A DNA stretch of 54,998 nt from assembly GCA_902762855.1 (NCBI GenBank), contig CACWPR010000004.1, forward strand, positions 1-54,998, written 5' to 3'. Both the position numbers and the translations under genes were made by a program. The first letter of the stretch is position 1. Every line of letters begins with the position of its first letter. The notes below the pieces were generated by a model. That model had not been told where the DNA came from. It worked only from the letters and a program-made list of their open reading frames with translations, and did not search any database. Below are positions 31,610 through 40,685 of the stretch, piece by piece. The DNA comes from Ruminococcus flavefaciens. Lineage in GTDB: Bacteria > Bacillota > Clostridia > Oscillospirales > Ruminococcaceae.

Positions 31610-32089
31610 CTATTCTTCCCTTCTCTTATATGACCAGAACTTGCTGAGGATAAAATTCATTGGTGTTGTTATCATTATGTTTATAAGCGGTGCAATAAAT
31701 GCTGAGACTTTCAATATTTCTATCAATGTATATAGAATGATATTTCCAAGAACGAATGTAAACGAATACGACATCATCGTCTTGGCTATGGTCTTCAGTT
31801 TCTCATCGGTCTTATGGAACACAAAATTGCTGTTCCAGAAATAGGAATTAAGTACACTCAGCACAAATCCTATAGAGTATCCAAGGATATATAGTTCATC
31901 ATTTATTGAGACAACGATATAATAACATCCCAGTGATACTATCGCACTCAGAACTCCGACAAGGCAGAATTTTGCAAACGGCAGCAGCTTGTCTATCAGT
32001 TTCTGATCTGCCTTACCGCCTGTTACTATTTTGAGGAAAAAAATCACTATTCGCTCATAAAGCTCCCACAGCTTATTCAGCAGTTTCAT
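31610..32089 (-). CDS. GtrA-family membrane protein
   Basis: A 159-aa protein with four membrane helices, matching the GtrA family (FAKFCLVGVLSAIVSLGCYY, YSIGFVLSVLNSYFWNSNFVF). GtrA proteins are thought to flip undecaprenyl-phosphate sugars for glycan decoration. It overlaps the end of the GT-C-like gene by 17 bases, so the two are coupled. Confidence 0.88.
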   Translation of the reverse strand: MKLLNKLWELYERIVIFFLKIVTGGKADQKLIDKLLPFAKFCLVGVLSAIVSLGCYYIVVSINDELYILGYSIGFVLSVLNSYFWNSNFVFHKTDEKLKTIAKTMMSYSFTFVLGNIILYTLIEILKVSAFIAPLINIMITTPMNFILSKFWSYKRREE

Positions 32090-33659
32090 CCTTCACCTCA
32101 ACTCTTTCTACACTGATATTATGGGGAAAGACGTAATGATAAACATACCCCTTTGCTCCTGAGCAATGGAATCTATCATCATTTTCCTCAAAAAACTCAG
32201 AGATATTTTCTTCGTTGTTCGGGAATTTTGCGGTAAAAACATAAAAATCATCTGTATACTCAGTGATATTATCAAGCTCGCCGATATTTTCAGGAACATA
32301 AGGAAATACACTCAGATCATTAAGCACCATCCATGTTTTATCATAAACATAATGATGTGCATTCGGGAAATAGTACATCATTATACCTAATGTCCATTCA
32401 TGGGAATGAAGGAAGCTGATGTTGCCGTCAGGATGCTCCTCCTTTATCCTTGCTATCATTGAATCTGCCTGTGAATCCTTCAAATATTTGTAATTATTCT
32501 GATGAGTTGAAACAGAATTGGCGATCATAAGGCCTGCTATCAGCCAAGGTACTATCTTTTTTTCCATTCTGACAGTGAAGGATGACAGAATGATTATTGT
32601 AACTCCGGTAAATATATAATAGTATCTTATGGCAACAAACGGATATACTGTCCTTGTCAGTATCTCAAATATGCCTACCGGAACGATAAGAAGAAGGAGT
32701 ATAAAGCAGCCCTTCATCAATGTTGGTCGCATTTCTTTGCTAAACAGAGGAGATTTCTTTATATCCTCCGCCGTCATATTCCTTTTAAGCTGAAGGCTTC
32801 TAAACAAGAATATCAGGAAGGCAGTCTTTATCAGAAGTGAAATAGTTGTCTCTGCATAAATTGAGATCGCTTTCGGATCATAGTCATAGAAGATGTTATA
32901 TATCAGATACTTTTTCAGATCATCTATTCCTGAATTTGCACCGGTCCAATAATTCTTTTTAACATTTCCAAGCTGTTTGAATACAACTATCAGCCATGGG
33001 ATATATAATGCCGCACAACATACTCCGCTTATAAAGAAACGAATGAACTTTTTCTTATCCTTCTTTATCACGGCAAAAAGCAATACCGTCACATATACTC
33101 CAAGAGCTCCTATCATTGCTACATTATGTGTATACATCGCCAGTACTGAAAAAACTGCATGGCATATATAATATTTCCTTCTCTCATCAAAAAAGGCAAG
33201 ATATGCATATATGGATAATCCTGTCATGAAAAAGTATGCCAGATATGTAGGCCTTATCTCACTGAAAAGATTAGCATTGACATCAGAACATATGAAAAAA
33301 ACTGCTGATACCACTGCCGTTTTAAGTCCGAAGGCCCTGCGTATAGGAAACATTGACAGGAACATCAGTCCGACTATGACTATACTGTTAGTATATCTCA
33401 TCACCTTTAAGGTATGGCCGAACATAACACAGGATGATTTTAACATTACCGCATATAGCGGAGGGCTGTAATCTTCCGGCAGAAGGCGCCATATCTCTGC
33501 CCATGAATGCTGCATCAGCGCATACTGGTATGAACTGTCATATGTGATTATAGAATCGTAGCAGTAAGGAAGATTTACAATGATGCCTACAGCAGACATC
33601 ACCACAAAAAGTATGAAGAATATTTTTTCAGTTCTGAAAAAGCCCTTTGATTCAGCCAT
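32073..33659 (-). CDS. multi-spanning GT-C-type glycosyltransferase
   Basis: A 528-aa membrane protein with ten or more helices. The early loop DSIITYDSSYQYALMQHSW and the EDYSPPLYAVMLK region resemble the acidic first loop of GT39/ArnT-like GT-C enzymes, which take sugars from polyprenyl phosphate. The start is the ATG at 33659 behind GGAGGT, overlapping the GT2 stop by eight bases. Together with the GT2 (polyprenyl-phosphate sugar synthase) and GtrA (flippase) it makes a classic three-gene cell-surface glycosylation set. Confidence 0.8.
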   Translation of the reverse strand: MAESKGFFRTEKIFFILFVVMSAVGIIVNLPYCYDSIITYDSSYQYALMQHSWAEIWRLLPEDYSPPLYAVMLKSSCVMFGHTLKVMRYTNSIVIVGLMFLSMFPIRRAFGLKTAVVSAVFFICSDVNANLFSEIRPTYLAYFFMTGLSIYAYLAFFDERRKYYICHAVFSVLAMYTHNVAMIGALGVYVTVLLFAVIKKDKKKFIRFFISGVCCAALYIPWLIVVFKQLGNVKKNYWTGANSGIDDLKKYLIYNIFYDYDPKAISIYAETTISLLIKTAFLIFLFRSLQLKRNMTAEDIKKSPLFSKEMRPTLMKGCFILLLLIVPVGIFEILTRTVYPFVAIRYYYIFTGVTIIILSSFTVRMEKKIVPWLIAGLMIANSVSTHQNNYKYLKDSQADSMIARIKEEHPDGNISFLHSHEWTLGIMMYYFPNAHHYVYDKTWMVLNDLSVFPYVPENIGELDNITEYTDDFYVFTAKFPNNEENISEFFEENDDRFHCSGAKGYVYHYVFPHNISVERVEVKDETAE

Positions 33660-34369
33660 TTTTCTTACCTCCTGCATAACTTATCCTTATACGCACGAGT
33701 CTGAACAGTGTTTTGAGATAGCTTATCATAAAAGGAATTAGGGTCCTTTTGGATTCACCAAAAAGCCGCTTTTTGAATGTTATCGGTACCTCTGCTATCC
33801 TGAGTCTGCCGTTCTGAAGTTTGAGCTTTAACAATACCTCTTCAAGAATATCATAATTCTGTGACTCCAGGCTCACCTTCTTTAACTGCTCTGTCCTGTA
33901 AAGCCTATAATCTGTGGAAATGTCCTTAGCCTTTATCCCAAGAGCTAACCTGAATGTAAAATTGAGGCAGTGTGACATTATAACAGACGTCATACTGTCA
34001 TTTGTTTTTCCGCCTTTAGTATAGCGTGAACCTATTACAAGGTCTATATCAGGTCTTAATGCCTTACATATCTCCGGTATGTACTTAGGATTATGTGAAC
34101 CATCACTGTCCATGATAAGGAACTTATCATTCTGGGCGCACTCTATGCCTGTGCGGAAAGCTCCACCAAATTTCGGATATTTCTGATTGATGTACCTCAC
34201 GCCGGAGTTTTTGCATACATCTTCTGTATTGTCCAATTTTTGTTCTGTATCTACAACTATTATCTCATATTTTTCTCCGACTTTTTCCATCTGTTTTTTT
34301 CTGAGGCATCAAAACCTTCAGATTTTCTTCTTTATAAGCAAGGAGCACCACGCTTATAGCCGTAACTAT
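33652..34369 (-). pseudogene. GT2 polyprenyl-phosphate glycosyltransferase, N-terminus frameshifted
   Basis: Codons from the ATG at 34290 give most of a GT2 domain (KYEIIVVDTEQ, then FLIMDSDGSHNP, DLVIGSRYTKGG, DISTDYRLYR). The first strand, TAISVVLLAYKEENLKVLMP, is in another frame upstream (34369 to about 34300). The frames meet at an A7 run (34294-34300). The upstream part also lacks a normal start: the codon after GAGGGAATTGG is ATA. The enzyme is either inactive or needs slippage at A7. It is coupled to the downstream GT-C and GtrA genes. Confidence 0.72.
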
Positions 34370-34429
34370 CCAATTCCCTCAAAAGCAGCTATATCCGCAA
34401 AAAACTCCATATACGCATTTCAAGTGTAA

Positions 34430-34458
34430 ATTATATCATACTTTAATGTAAAAGTCAA
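34430..34458 (-). promoter_or_regulatory. promoter of the GT2-GTC-gtrA operon
   Basis: TTGACT (34453-34458) and TATAAT (34430-34435), 17-base spacer, minus strand. Confidence 0.75.
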
Positions 34459-34480
34459 TTCAGATTACATTGAAACGTTT

Positions 34481-34517
34481 CGTTTATTGACAACCTCTCC
34501 GATATAATGCTATAATA
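34481..34517 (+). promoter_or_regulatory. promoter of folC
   Basis: TTGACA and TATAAT with an 18-base spacer on the plus strand, about 60 bases before the folC start; diverges from the glycosyltransferase promoter. Confidence 0.7.
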
Positions 34518-34571
34518 CACATATAAAAATCTGCTCAGGATATGAGCAGGCGGATGAAAGGACGTGTCTCT

Positions 34572-35849
34572 ATGACCGACTCAGAAAGAGCATGGCAGCT
34601 CCTTGAAAATGCCCGTAAGCAGGGCAGTGTGCTCGGACTTTCAAGAGTCCGGGAGCTCCTGCACAGAATGGACGATCCACAGGAAAAGCTCCGGGTGATA
34701 CATATTTCCGGTACAAACGGAAAGGGCAGCTTCGGTGCTATGCTGAGCTCTGTACTGTCTGCCGCCGGATATACTGCCGGCAGTTTCTCCTCCCCAGCCA
34801 TAACCTCTATAACTGACAGCTTCCGCATCGACGGCAGGGAAGTCACGGAAAATGAACTCTCAGAGGTGATTTGCAGTATCTCTCCGATATGGGAAGATAT
34901 GGAGGAAAAGCCTACAGAATTTGAAGTCCTTACCGCAGCTGCCTTTGAACTGTTCTCCCGGCGGAAGTGCAGTATAGTCCTTATGGAGTGCGGAATGGGC
35001 GGCGACCTCGACTCTACAAATGTCATCACCTCTCCACTGCTCTCTGTCATTACCAACGTCCAGCGTGACCATATGGGGTTTCTCGGTAATACTGCCGCTG
35101 AAATAGCCTCCCACAAGGCCGGTATCATCAAAAAGGGCAGGCCTGTGCTCTTCGGCGGAACTGACCCAGATGCTCTCAGAGTCATAAAAGATACCGCTGA
35201 GAAAATGTCCTCGGAGCTCACCGTAACTAACTGGACCGGTCTCTCTGACATCTCTGAGGGCCTTAACGGCTGCACATTCCGATTTGAGGGGCACGGAATG
35301 CTATCTATCCCGCTTATCGGAGCCTATCAGCCTTATAATGCTGCAAATGTCCTTACTGCTGTGGATATTCTCCGCAGTGAGGGACTTGACATCCCGGAAA
35401 GTGCCGTCATCAGCGGACTTGCGACTGTCCGGTGGCATGGCAGATTTGAGGTGCTCCGCAGAGAGCCGCTCGTTATATATGACGGCTCCCACAATCCTGA
35501 CGGCATCCGCTGTGCGGCTGATACTATCGCTGCACTCTTCCCTGACTCACGGCCTCTGCTGCTGGTAGGTGTAATGGCTGACAAGGAGTACTCACTCTAT
35601 GCTGATATGCTCGGTGGTCTGATATGCGGTGCTTACACCGTAATGCCGGACAATCCACGCTCTCTGGACAGCTTCGCTCTCGCTGAGTCCTTTTCTTCAA
35701 AGGGTATCCCGGCTAAGGCTTTTCCGGTGCTTGAGGACGGTGTAAAGGCCGCTTACAGCTATGCAAAGATCAACAAGGTCCCACTGATAGCTCTCGGCTC
35801 CCTTTATATGTACAGGGAATTCACCAGTGCTCTGGATAAGATACAATAA
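34572..35849 (+). CDS. folC: folylpolyglutamate synthase / dihydrofolate synthase
   Basis: A 425-aa Mur-ligase-type ATP enzyme that adds glutamates to folates. Motifs: HISGTNGKGSFGAMLSSVL (P-loop), ECGMGGDLDSTNV, ITNVQRDHMGFLG, SHKAGIIKKGRP, YDGSHNPDG. The ATG at 34572 (MTDSERAWQLL) follows AAAGGACG; two in-frame ATGs upstream (34542, 34554) have poorer sites. Single gene, convergent with spoIVA. Confidence 0.94.
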   Translation: MTDSERAWQLLENARKQGSVLGLSRVRELLHRMDDPQEKLRVIHISGTNGKGSFGAMLSSVLSAAGYTAGSFSSPAITSITDSFRIDGREVTENELSEVICSISPIWEDMEEKPTEFEVLTAAAFELFSRRKCSIVLMECGMGGDLDSTNVITSPLLSVITNVQRDHMGFLGNTAAEIASHKAGIIKKGRPVLFGGTDPDALRVIKDTAEKMSSELTVTNWTGLSDISEGLNGCTFRFEGHGMLSIPLIGAYQPYNAANVLTAVDILRSEGLDIPESAVISGLATVRWHGRFEVLRREPLVIYDGSHNPDGIRCAADTIAALFPDSRPLLLVGVMADKEYSLYADMLGGLICGAYTVMPDNPRSLDSFALAESFSSKGIPAKAFPVLEDGVKAAYSYAKINKVPLIALGSLYMYREFTSALDKIQ

Positions 35850-35852
35850 CAG

Positions 35853-35881
35853 CGGCGCACTTTACGTGCGCCGTTATTTTT
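35853..35881. terminator. terminator between folC and spoIVA
   Basis: CGGCGCAC-TTTAC-GTGCGCCG then TTATTTTTAT on the plus strand; can serve both convergent genes. Confidence 0.8.
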
Positions 35882-37355
35882 ATAATATAAAGCAGATGAG
35901 TCCTGAGCAGCCGTCATTTATGACTCTTTCAAGTGTCTCCTGGAGTTTCATCCTTGCATCAGCAGGCATCTTGTACAGCTTGCTGTGGAGTCCCTCGTTG
36001 ACCAGCTCGTGAAGTGACTTGCCGAAGATGTTCGACTCCCATATCTTCTTCGGGTCATCGTCAAAACCTTCCAACAGGTACATCACAAGCTCCTCCGACT
36101 GCCGTTCAGTGCCTACTATAGGACTTACAGTGGTATTGATATTCGCCTTCATCAGATGTATCGACGGTGCAGACGCTTTCAGCTTTACTCCGTACTTTCC
36201 GCCCTGACGGATTATCTTCGGTTCCTCAAGAGTGAGCTCGTCAAGCTCCGGCATCACTATGCCATAGCCGGTGGCCTCTACCTCTGCAAGGGCAGGCTCT
36301 ATGCGCTGATACTTCCGGCGGATGTCACTGAGCTCCATGAGCAGCGGCATGAGGTCGCTTTCGCTCTCTATCTCTATCCCCGTTGTCTCTCCAAGTATCT
36401 TATAGAAGAGCGAACTGTCCAGCTCGGCATTTATAGTCACTGAGCCCTTTCCAAGGTCTATTGAGGATATCTCCGCTTTCAGTATGTGGGGACAGTCCCC
36501 CATTGCTGCTGCCGCTCCTGCCGCCTCACGGACTATACGTATATCCTTTGCTGCACTGCGGATGCAGTCCAGGATAGCGGTTTTCAGCCAGTGTCCCTTT
36601 TCAAGTGTATTTATCCACCGTGCTGTCCTGATGTTTATCTCTTTTATCGGGAAGGAGAACAGCATCTCCCGGATGATGTCACGGATGTCCTCCTCGTCAA
36701 GGTCAAGGCAGCTCACAGGGATGACCTTTGCATCGTAGCGGTCGGTGAGCTCGTCAGCAAGAGCCTTCGTCTCCGGAGAATCCGGAGTGGTAGTGTTGAG
36801 GATGACCACAAAGGGTTTGCCAAGTTCCTTCAGCTCACGGATGACCCTCTCCTCGCACTCCTCATACTCAGCTCTGGGGATGTCTGATATGGAGCCGTCT
36901 GTTGTGACCACAAGTCCTATGGTGGAATGGTCTGTGATGACCTTCTGGGTGCCTATCTCGGCTGCCATATTAAAGGGTATCTCCTCGTCGAACCATGAAG
37001 TCATGACCATTCTCGGCTGCTCATTCTCGATGTAGCCAAGAGAGCTGGGGACGATGTATCCCACACAGTCAATGAGCCTTACGCTGAATACTGCTCCGTC
37101 TCCAAGGTCTACCTCTACAGCCTCCTCAGGGATGAATTTCGGCTCTGTCGTCATTATGGTCTTGCCTGCTGCTGACTGAGGCAGCTCGTCAAGTGCCCTC
37201 TCACGCTTGAACTCACTGGGGATGTTGGGTATCACCAGTGACTCCATGAACCTCTTTATGAATGTGGACTTGCCGGTCCGGACAGGTCCCACAACGCCTA
37301 TGTATATATCGCCGCCGGTACGCTCTGCGATATTGCTGTAAATATCTCTTACCAT
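35880..37355 (-). CDS. spoIVA: stage IV sporulation protein A
   Basis: A 491-aa spore-coat morphogenetic ATPase that polymerises on the forespore surface. GVVGPVRTGKSTFIKRFME is the Walker A, followed by TTEPKFIPEEAVEV, VRLIDCVGYIVPSSLGY and HSTIGLVVTTDGSI. The C-terminus, CSGLICFIL, carries the end used to anchor SpoIVA to SpoVM. Length matches the family (492 in B. subtilis). It lies 34 bases after sipL, its known partner. Confidence 0.96.
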   Translation of the reverse strand: MVRDIYSNIAERTGGDIYIGVVGPVRTGKSTFIKRFMESLVIPNIPSEFKRERALDELPQSAAGKTIMTTEPKFIPEEAVEVDLGDGAVFSVRLIDCVGYIVPSSLGYIENEQPRMVMTSWFDEEIPFNMAAEIGTQKVITDHSTIGLVVTTDGSISDIPRAEYEECEERVIRELKELGKPFVVILNTTTPDSPETKALADELTDRYDAKVIPVSCLDLDEEDIRDIIREMLFSFPIKEINIRTARWINTLEKGHWLKTAILDCIRSAAKDIRIVREAAGAAAAMGDCPHILKAEISSIDLGKGSVTINAELDSSLFYKILGETTGIEIESESDLMPLLMELSDIRRKYQRIEPALAEVEATGYGIVMPELDELTLEEPKIIRQGGKYGVKLKASAPSIHLMKANINTTVSPIVGTERQSEELVMYLLEGFDDDPKKIWESNIFGKSLHELVNEGLHSKLYKMPADARMKLQETLERVINDGCSGLICFIL

Positions 37356-37389
37356 TGATACTCTCCTTCTGTATGTTTTCCGGGACGCC

Positions 37390-38943
37390 TCAGGTGACTA
37401 TGGGGATGAGCAGCATACCTCCGCTTTCCAGCTTTTCACCGGGAAGTTCATTTTCCTCCATTACTGCCGCTGCACTGGTGCTGTAGCGCTTGGCTATGTC
37501 CCAGACATCCTCGTTCTCTACACCGAAATACAGCTTTATGGAATAGTCTCCGTCACGCTCCTTCTTCACGGAATCGTCTACGGAAAGCTCCGTAAGCGCC
37601 CGGACTGTGCCGCTGCCTGTAACTGATATTCGTGCTCCGATGTCGGCTTTAGCGGTAAGTACTCCCTCAGGTGATATGTTGTAGGACACCTCCCTGACTG
37701 TTATGTCCGCAGATACACTGCTGCCTGAAAGGTCCTCCTCAAGGGGTATCAGTTCTTCAAAGGCCTCATCCTTGTCGGGCATTACTATCATGCCGGAGCT
37801 GTCCTTCGCTGCCATTGACCATGTGAGCATACCGGTTACTGTAAGCCCTGTGCCGTCCTCGGAGATACGGGTGTTTATGTTCTTTGGTGTACACCACATC
37901 GCATAGACAGTCTGTGGGACGGAGTCACCATCTGCCATTTTCACTGAGCTCCGGAAGCTCTCATCGTATATCACAGGTATCTGCTCAGTGCGTATCTCAG
38001 AGGTCTCGGAAGTACAGGGGTATACCGTTGAATAGGCATCTGTGACCAGCATCACTGTTGAGGTCCTCACTCCCCGGCAGCGCAGCATAATCTCAGTCTC
38101 GCATTTCAGCACCCTGTTCTCTCCGGTCTTTCCCGGCGCCGGGACTACCTCACAGCTTATGACCTCCGGGACTATACTGCACTCGAAGCCTTCGTCCATT
38201 TCGTCTATGTCGATTATCTGGCTGTAGGGCAGTGTGAAGCTCATGGGCTCCACTGCTCCCTCGCCGTCACGCTCGCAGGCATAGAGTAGCTCCACATCCA
38301 CATCACCCTTGGCAAGGAGCTTTCCGGAGATGACTTTTTTCTCGCATTCTCCGGGAATGCAGCGTACTCCTATAACACTCAACACCGCCGGCTGAGCCTG
38401 TGAGAGCTCGGTCTCATCACTTATCTGTATGGCCTTATCCGCTGTGACCCTCCCGGATGCGAAACGGACGGGAGTTTTTCTGAGCTGGATGTTCATTCCG
38501 AATGCGTCAGAGATGACCTCCTGCTCCTTTTCACCGGTGACCTTTATCTTCACCGACACGGCACCTCTCATGTCAAGCCTTCTCTTGTTCACTGCCCTGT
38601 AATTCACATGGTCCGTCTTGGGGATGAGCGTGAATTCCGGTGAACCGCAGAAGCTCCCCAGGTCAACACTCCTTGAAAAGCTCTGACTCTGGCTGACACA
38701 TCTTATCACTGAGTCCTCCTCGCCGCAGTAGAGTATCCTTATGTCGCAGCGGAGCTCATAATTCAATTTGTCTCCGCTTACTGAACAGTCTGTTATCACC
38801 GGTGTGACCCTGCACCTTATCAGTCTGAAAATGTCGGGGTAGTAGTCTGGGAGAATGTAATCGAGCTCCACGGTCTGCTCCTGTATGCCCTCGTAGATGC
38901 ACTCTGCTGCGGGGACAGTCTCACGGTTGATCTTAAAATCCAT
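37390..38943 (-). CDS. sipL: SipL-type spore coat assembly protein (DUF3794 repeats plus LysM)
   Basis: A 517-aa protein with two or three DUF3794 beta-rich modules (start at TVELDYILPDYYPDIFRLI; again at PYSQIIDIDEMDEGFECSI) and a C-terminal LysM domain (about 468-515: YFGVENEDVWDIAKRYSTSA). This is the architecture of C. difficile SipL, which binds SpoIVA through its LysM domain. Adjacency to spoIVA supports the call. Not secreted; it acts in the mother cell. Confidence 0.88.
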   Translation of the reverse strand: MDFKINRETVPAAECIYEGIQEQTVELDYILPDYYPDIFRLIRCRVTPVITDCSVSGDKLNYELRCDIRILYCGEEDSVIRCVSQSQSFSRSVDLGSFCGSPEFTLIPKTDHVNYRAVNKRRLDMRGAVSVKIKVTGEKEQEVISDAFGMNIQLRKTPVRFASGRVTADKAIQISDETELSQAQPAVLSVIGVRCIPGECEKKVISGKLLAKGDVDVELLYACERDGEGAVEPMSFTLPYSQIIDIDEMDEGFECSIVPEVISCEVVPAPGKTGENRVLKCETEIMLRCRGVRTSTVMLVTDAYSTVYPCTSETSEIRTEQIPVIYDESFRSSVKMADGDSVPQTVYAMWCTPKNINTRISEDGTGLTVTGMLTWSMAAKDSSGMIVMPDKDEAFEELIPLEEDLSGSSVSADITVREVSYNISPEGVLTAKADIGARISVTGSGTVRALTELSVDDSVKKERDGDYSIKLYFGVENEDVWDIAKRYSTSAAAVMEENELPGEKLESGGMLLIPIVT

Positions 38944-39003
38944 AGTGACCTCCTTGAAATATGCTTTGCTACATCATATTCAGAATGAGGTACAAGTATT
39001 CCG

Positions 39004-39020
39004 CAGGAAAAAATTTCCTG
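39004..39020. other. 17-base palindrome between sipL and sigG
   Basis: CAGGAAAAAATTTCCTG, arms CAGGAAA / TTTCCTG, in the divergent region 66 bases before the sigG start. It may be an operator; no protein can be named. Confidence 0.4.
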
Positions 39021-39085
39021 TGATTATATCCCGCCGCTCCGGCAATAATGTACATAAGAGTTACATCAGAAGGAGCGTACAGCTT

Positions 39086-39859
39086 ATGGCATACAACAAA
39101 GTCGTCATTGCAGGGATAAATACCTCTGAGCTCACCGTCCTGAAGGAAGAGGAAAAAATAGCACTGCTCAAGGAGATAAGAGCCACCGGCAGCCGGGAGG
39201 CCCGTGACAGGCTCATCAAGGGCAACCTCAGACTGGTGCTCAGTGTGATACAGCGCTTCACCGGACGCGGCGAGGAGGTGGATGACCTCTTCCAGATAGG
39301 TGTTGTGGGCCTCATAAAGGCTATCAACAACTTCGACCTCTCAAAGGAGGTACGTTTCTCCACTTACTGCGTACCCATGATAAGCGGAGAGCTCAGGCGT
39401 CACCTCCGGGACTATTCTCCTGTGAAGGTCAGCCGCTCTCTCAGGGACCTGGCATACAAGGCTATTCAGTCCCGTGAGCGGCTCACCGTGAAGCTCCAGC
39501 GTGAACCGGATATGGATGAGATAGCTGCTGATATAGGAGAGAAAAGGGCGGATGTGGTCATAGCTCTGGAGAGCATAAGTGACCCGGTATCTCTCTATGA
39601 ACCCGTTTACTCCGACTCAGAGGACACTGTCTATATCATGGACCAGATAGGCGACAGGAACGACGTGGAGAGCAAAATGGACGAGCTCTCTATCCGGGAC
39701 GCCATAAAGGACCTGGGAGAACGTGAGAAACGTATACTGTACCTCCGCTTCCTCAAAGGCCGCACCCAGACTGAGGTGGCCGGAGAGATAGGCATATCCC
39801 AGGCTCAGGTCTCCCGGCTTGAAAAGGGTGCTATAAACCGCATAAAGGACAGCATCTGA
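39086..39859 (+). CDS. sigG: sporulation sigma factor SigG
   Basis: A 257-aa sigma-70 factor of the SigF/SigG group that drives late forespore genes. MAYNKVVIAGINTSELTVLK is the SigG N-terminus. Region 2 has GNLRLVLSVIQRF then DDLFQIGVVGLIKAINNFDL and FSTYCVPMISGE; region 4 has GRTQTEVAGEIGISQAQVSR. Start behind AGAAGGAG. The gene is next to sipL/spoIVA instead of the usual spoIIGA-sigE-sigG order. Confidence 0.93.
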   Translation: MAYNKVVIAGINTSELTVLKEEEKIALLKEIRATGSREARDRLIKGNLRLVLSVIQRFTGRGEEVDDLFQIGVVGLIKAINNFDLSKEVRFSTYCVPMISGELRRHLRDYSPVKVSRSLRDLAYKAIQSRERLTVKLQREPDMDEIAADIGEKRADVVIALESISDPVSLYEPVYSDSEDTVYIMDQIGDRNDVESKMDELSIRDAIKDLGEREKRILYLRFLKGRTQTEVAGEIGISQAQVSRLEKGAINRIKDSI

Positions 39860-39928
39860 CTCCTCTCCTGCCCATTGGCCATATTGTACAAAATACTGCC
39901 GTTTTCCGGCTTTTCACCTATTTTTCAC

Positions 39929-39957
39929 TTGACATCCTGATGATTTTGGACTACAAT
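39929..39957 (+). promoter_or_regulatory. promoter of the Pro/Thr-rich membrane protein gene
   Basis: TTGACA (39929-39934) and TACAAT (39952-39957), 17-base spacer. Confidence 0.75.
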
Positions 39958-39990
39958 AGTATAGTATTAATCTTTCAGGAGAGTGTTTGC

Positions 39991-40641
39991 ATGAGTAAAA
40001 TAAAAGGTTTTTTCGCAAATCTGAAAAAATCCACTAAGATAACCCTCGTTTCCTGCGGATGCTTCATCGCTATGACCGCAGTCATACTCGGCTTTTTCAT
40101 AATGTTCCCCATTACCCCCTCTGATAAGGTCATTGCCAGCTTCGGCCGTGAGAGCGTGATAAAGAAGGATGCTTCCCAGTCACAGGCAGTCACTACTACT
40201 GTAACTGCTCCCGATTCTATAGAGGCCTCAAAGGGAACTACTTACATGACTACAGCAGTTACCACAATGAGGACTACAAGACGCAGAGAATTCTCTGTGG
40301 ACATCACAACAGGTTCCGGTTTCTACTCCGGCGGAAATATCCTCACCGGTGTTTATGACCCAGACTACCAGTGGACTCCCACTACAACAACTGCTGTTGA
40401 CCCCAACTACGGAAACGGCGGCGGTTCTGATTACCCTGACCCTACCGAGCCCTACACTGGCTACTCCGAGTACCCAGACCCCACTGAACCATATTCTGGC
40501 TATACCGAAAACCCTGAGCCTATCACTCAGGAACCCGTTACTGTCCCAACTCCAGGTCCTATCGACGAACCCGCTACATCTGTTGACCCAGGTCCTGTCG
40601 TTGAACCTGGCCCTGTTGATACCGGCGCAGGTACTGAATAA
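39991..40641 (+). CDS. membrane-anchored Pro/Thr-rich surface protein, function unknown
   Basis: A 216-aa protein. It starts MSKIKGFFANLKKSTK, then one membrane helix (about 19-40, VSCGCFIAMTAVILGFFIMF). The rest is outside the cell and of low complexity: a Thr-rich stretch, then a 12-residue repeat YPDPTEPYTGYS / YPDPTEPYSGYT, then Pro/Glu/Val-rich sequence. It looks like a wall-spanning spacer with no folded domain at the end. Start behind CAGGAGAG; own promoter and terminator. Confidence 0.72.
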   Translation: MSKIKGFFANLKKSTKITLVSCGCFIAMTAVILGFFIMFPITPSDKVIASFGRESVIKKDASQSQAVTTTVTAPDSIEASKGTTYMTTAVTTMRTTRRREFSVDITTGSGFYSGGNILTGVYDPDYQWTPTTTTAVDPNYGNGGGSDYPDPTEPYTGYSEYPDPTEPYSGYTENPEPITQEPVTVPTPGPIDEPATSVDPGPVVEPGPVDTGAGTE

Positions 40642-40650
40642 AATAATAAA

Positions 40651-40679
40651 AGCTGTCCTTTCGGACAGCTTTTTCTTTT
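40651..40679 (+). terminator. terminator after the Pro/Thr-rich protein gene
   Basis: AGCTGTCC-TTTC-GGACAGCT then TTTTCTTTT. Confidence 0.88.
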
Positions 40680-40685
40680 GCCTTA

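Noticed and set aside
34382-34425. 14-codon ORF MEFFADIAAFEGIG before the GT2 gene
   Set aside because: Weak initiation context and no conserved match known; noted only as possible remnant of the original GT2 5' end.
38950-38985. Sigma-E-like promoter before sipL (GAATATG ... CATATTTC)
   Set aside because: The spacer is only 11 bases, shorter than the accepted 13-15, so the match is not convincing.
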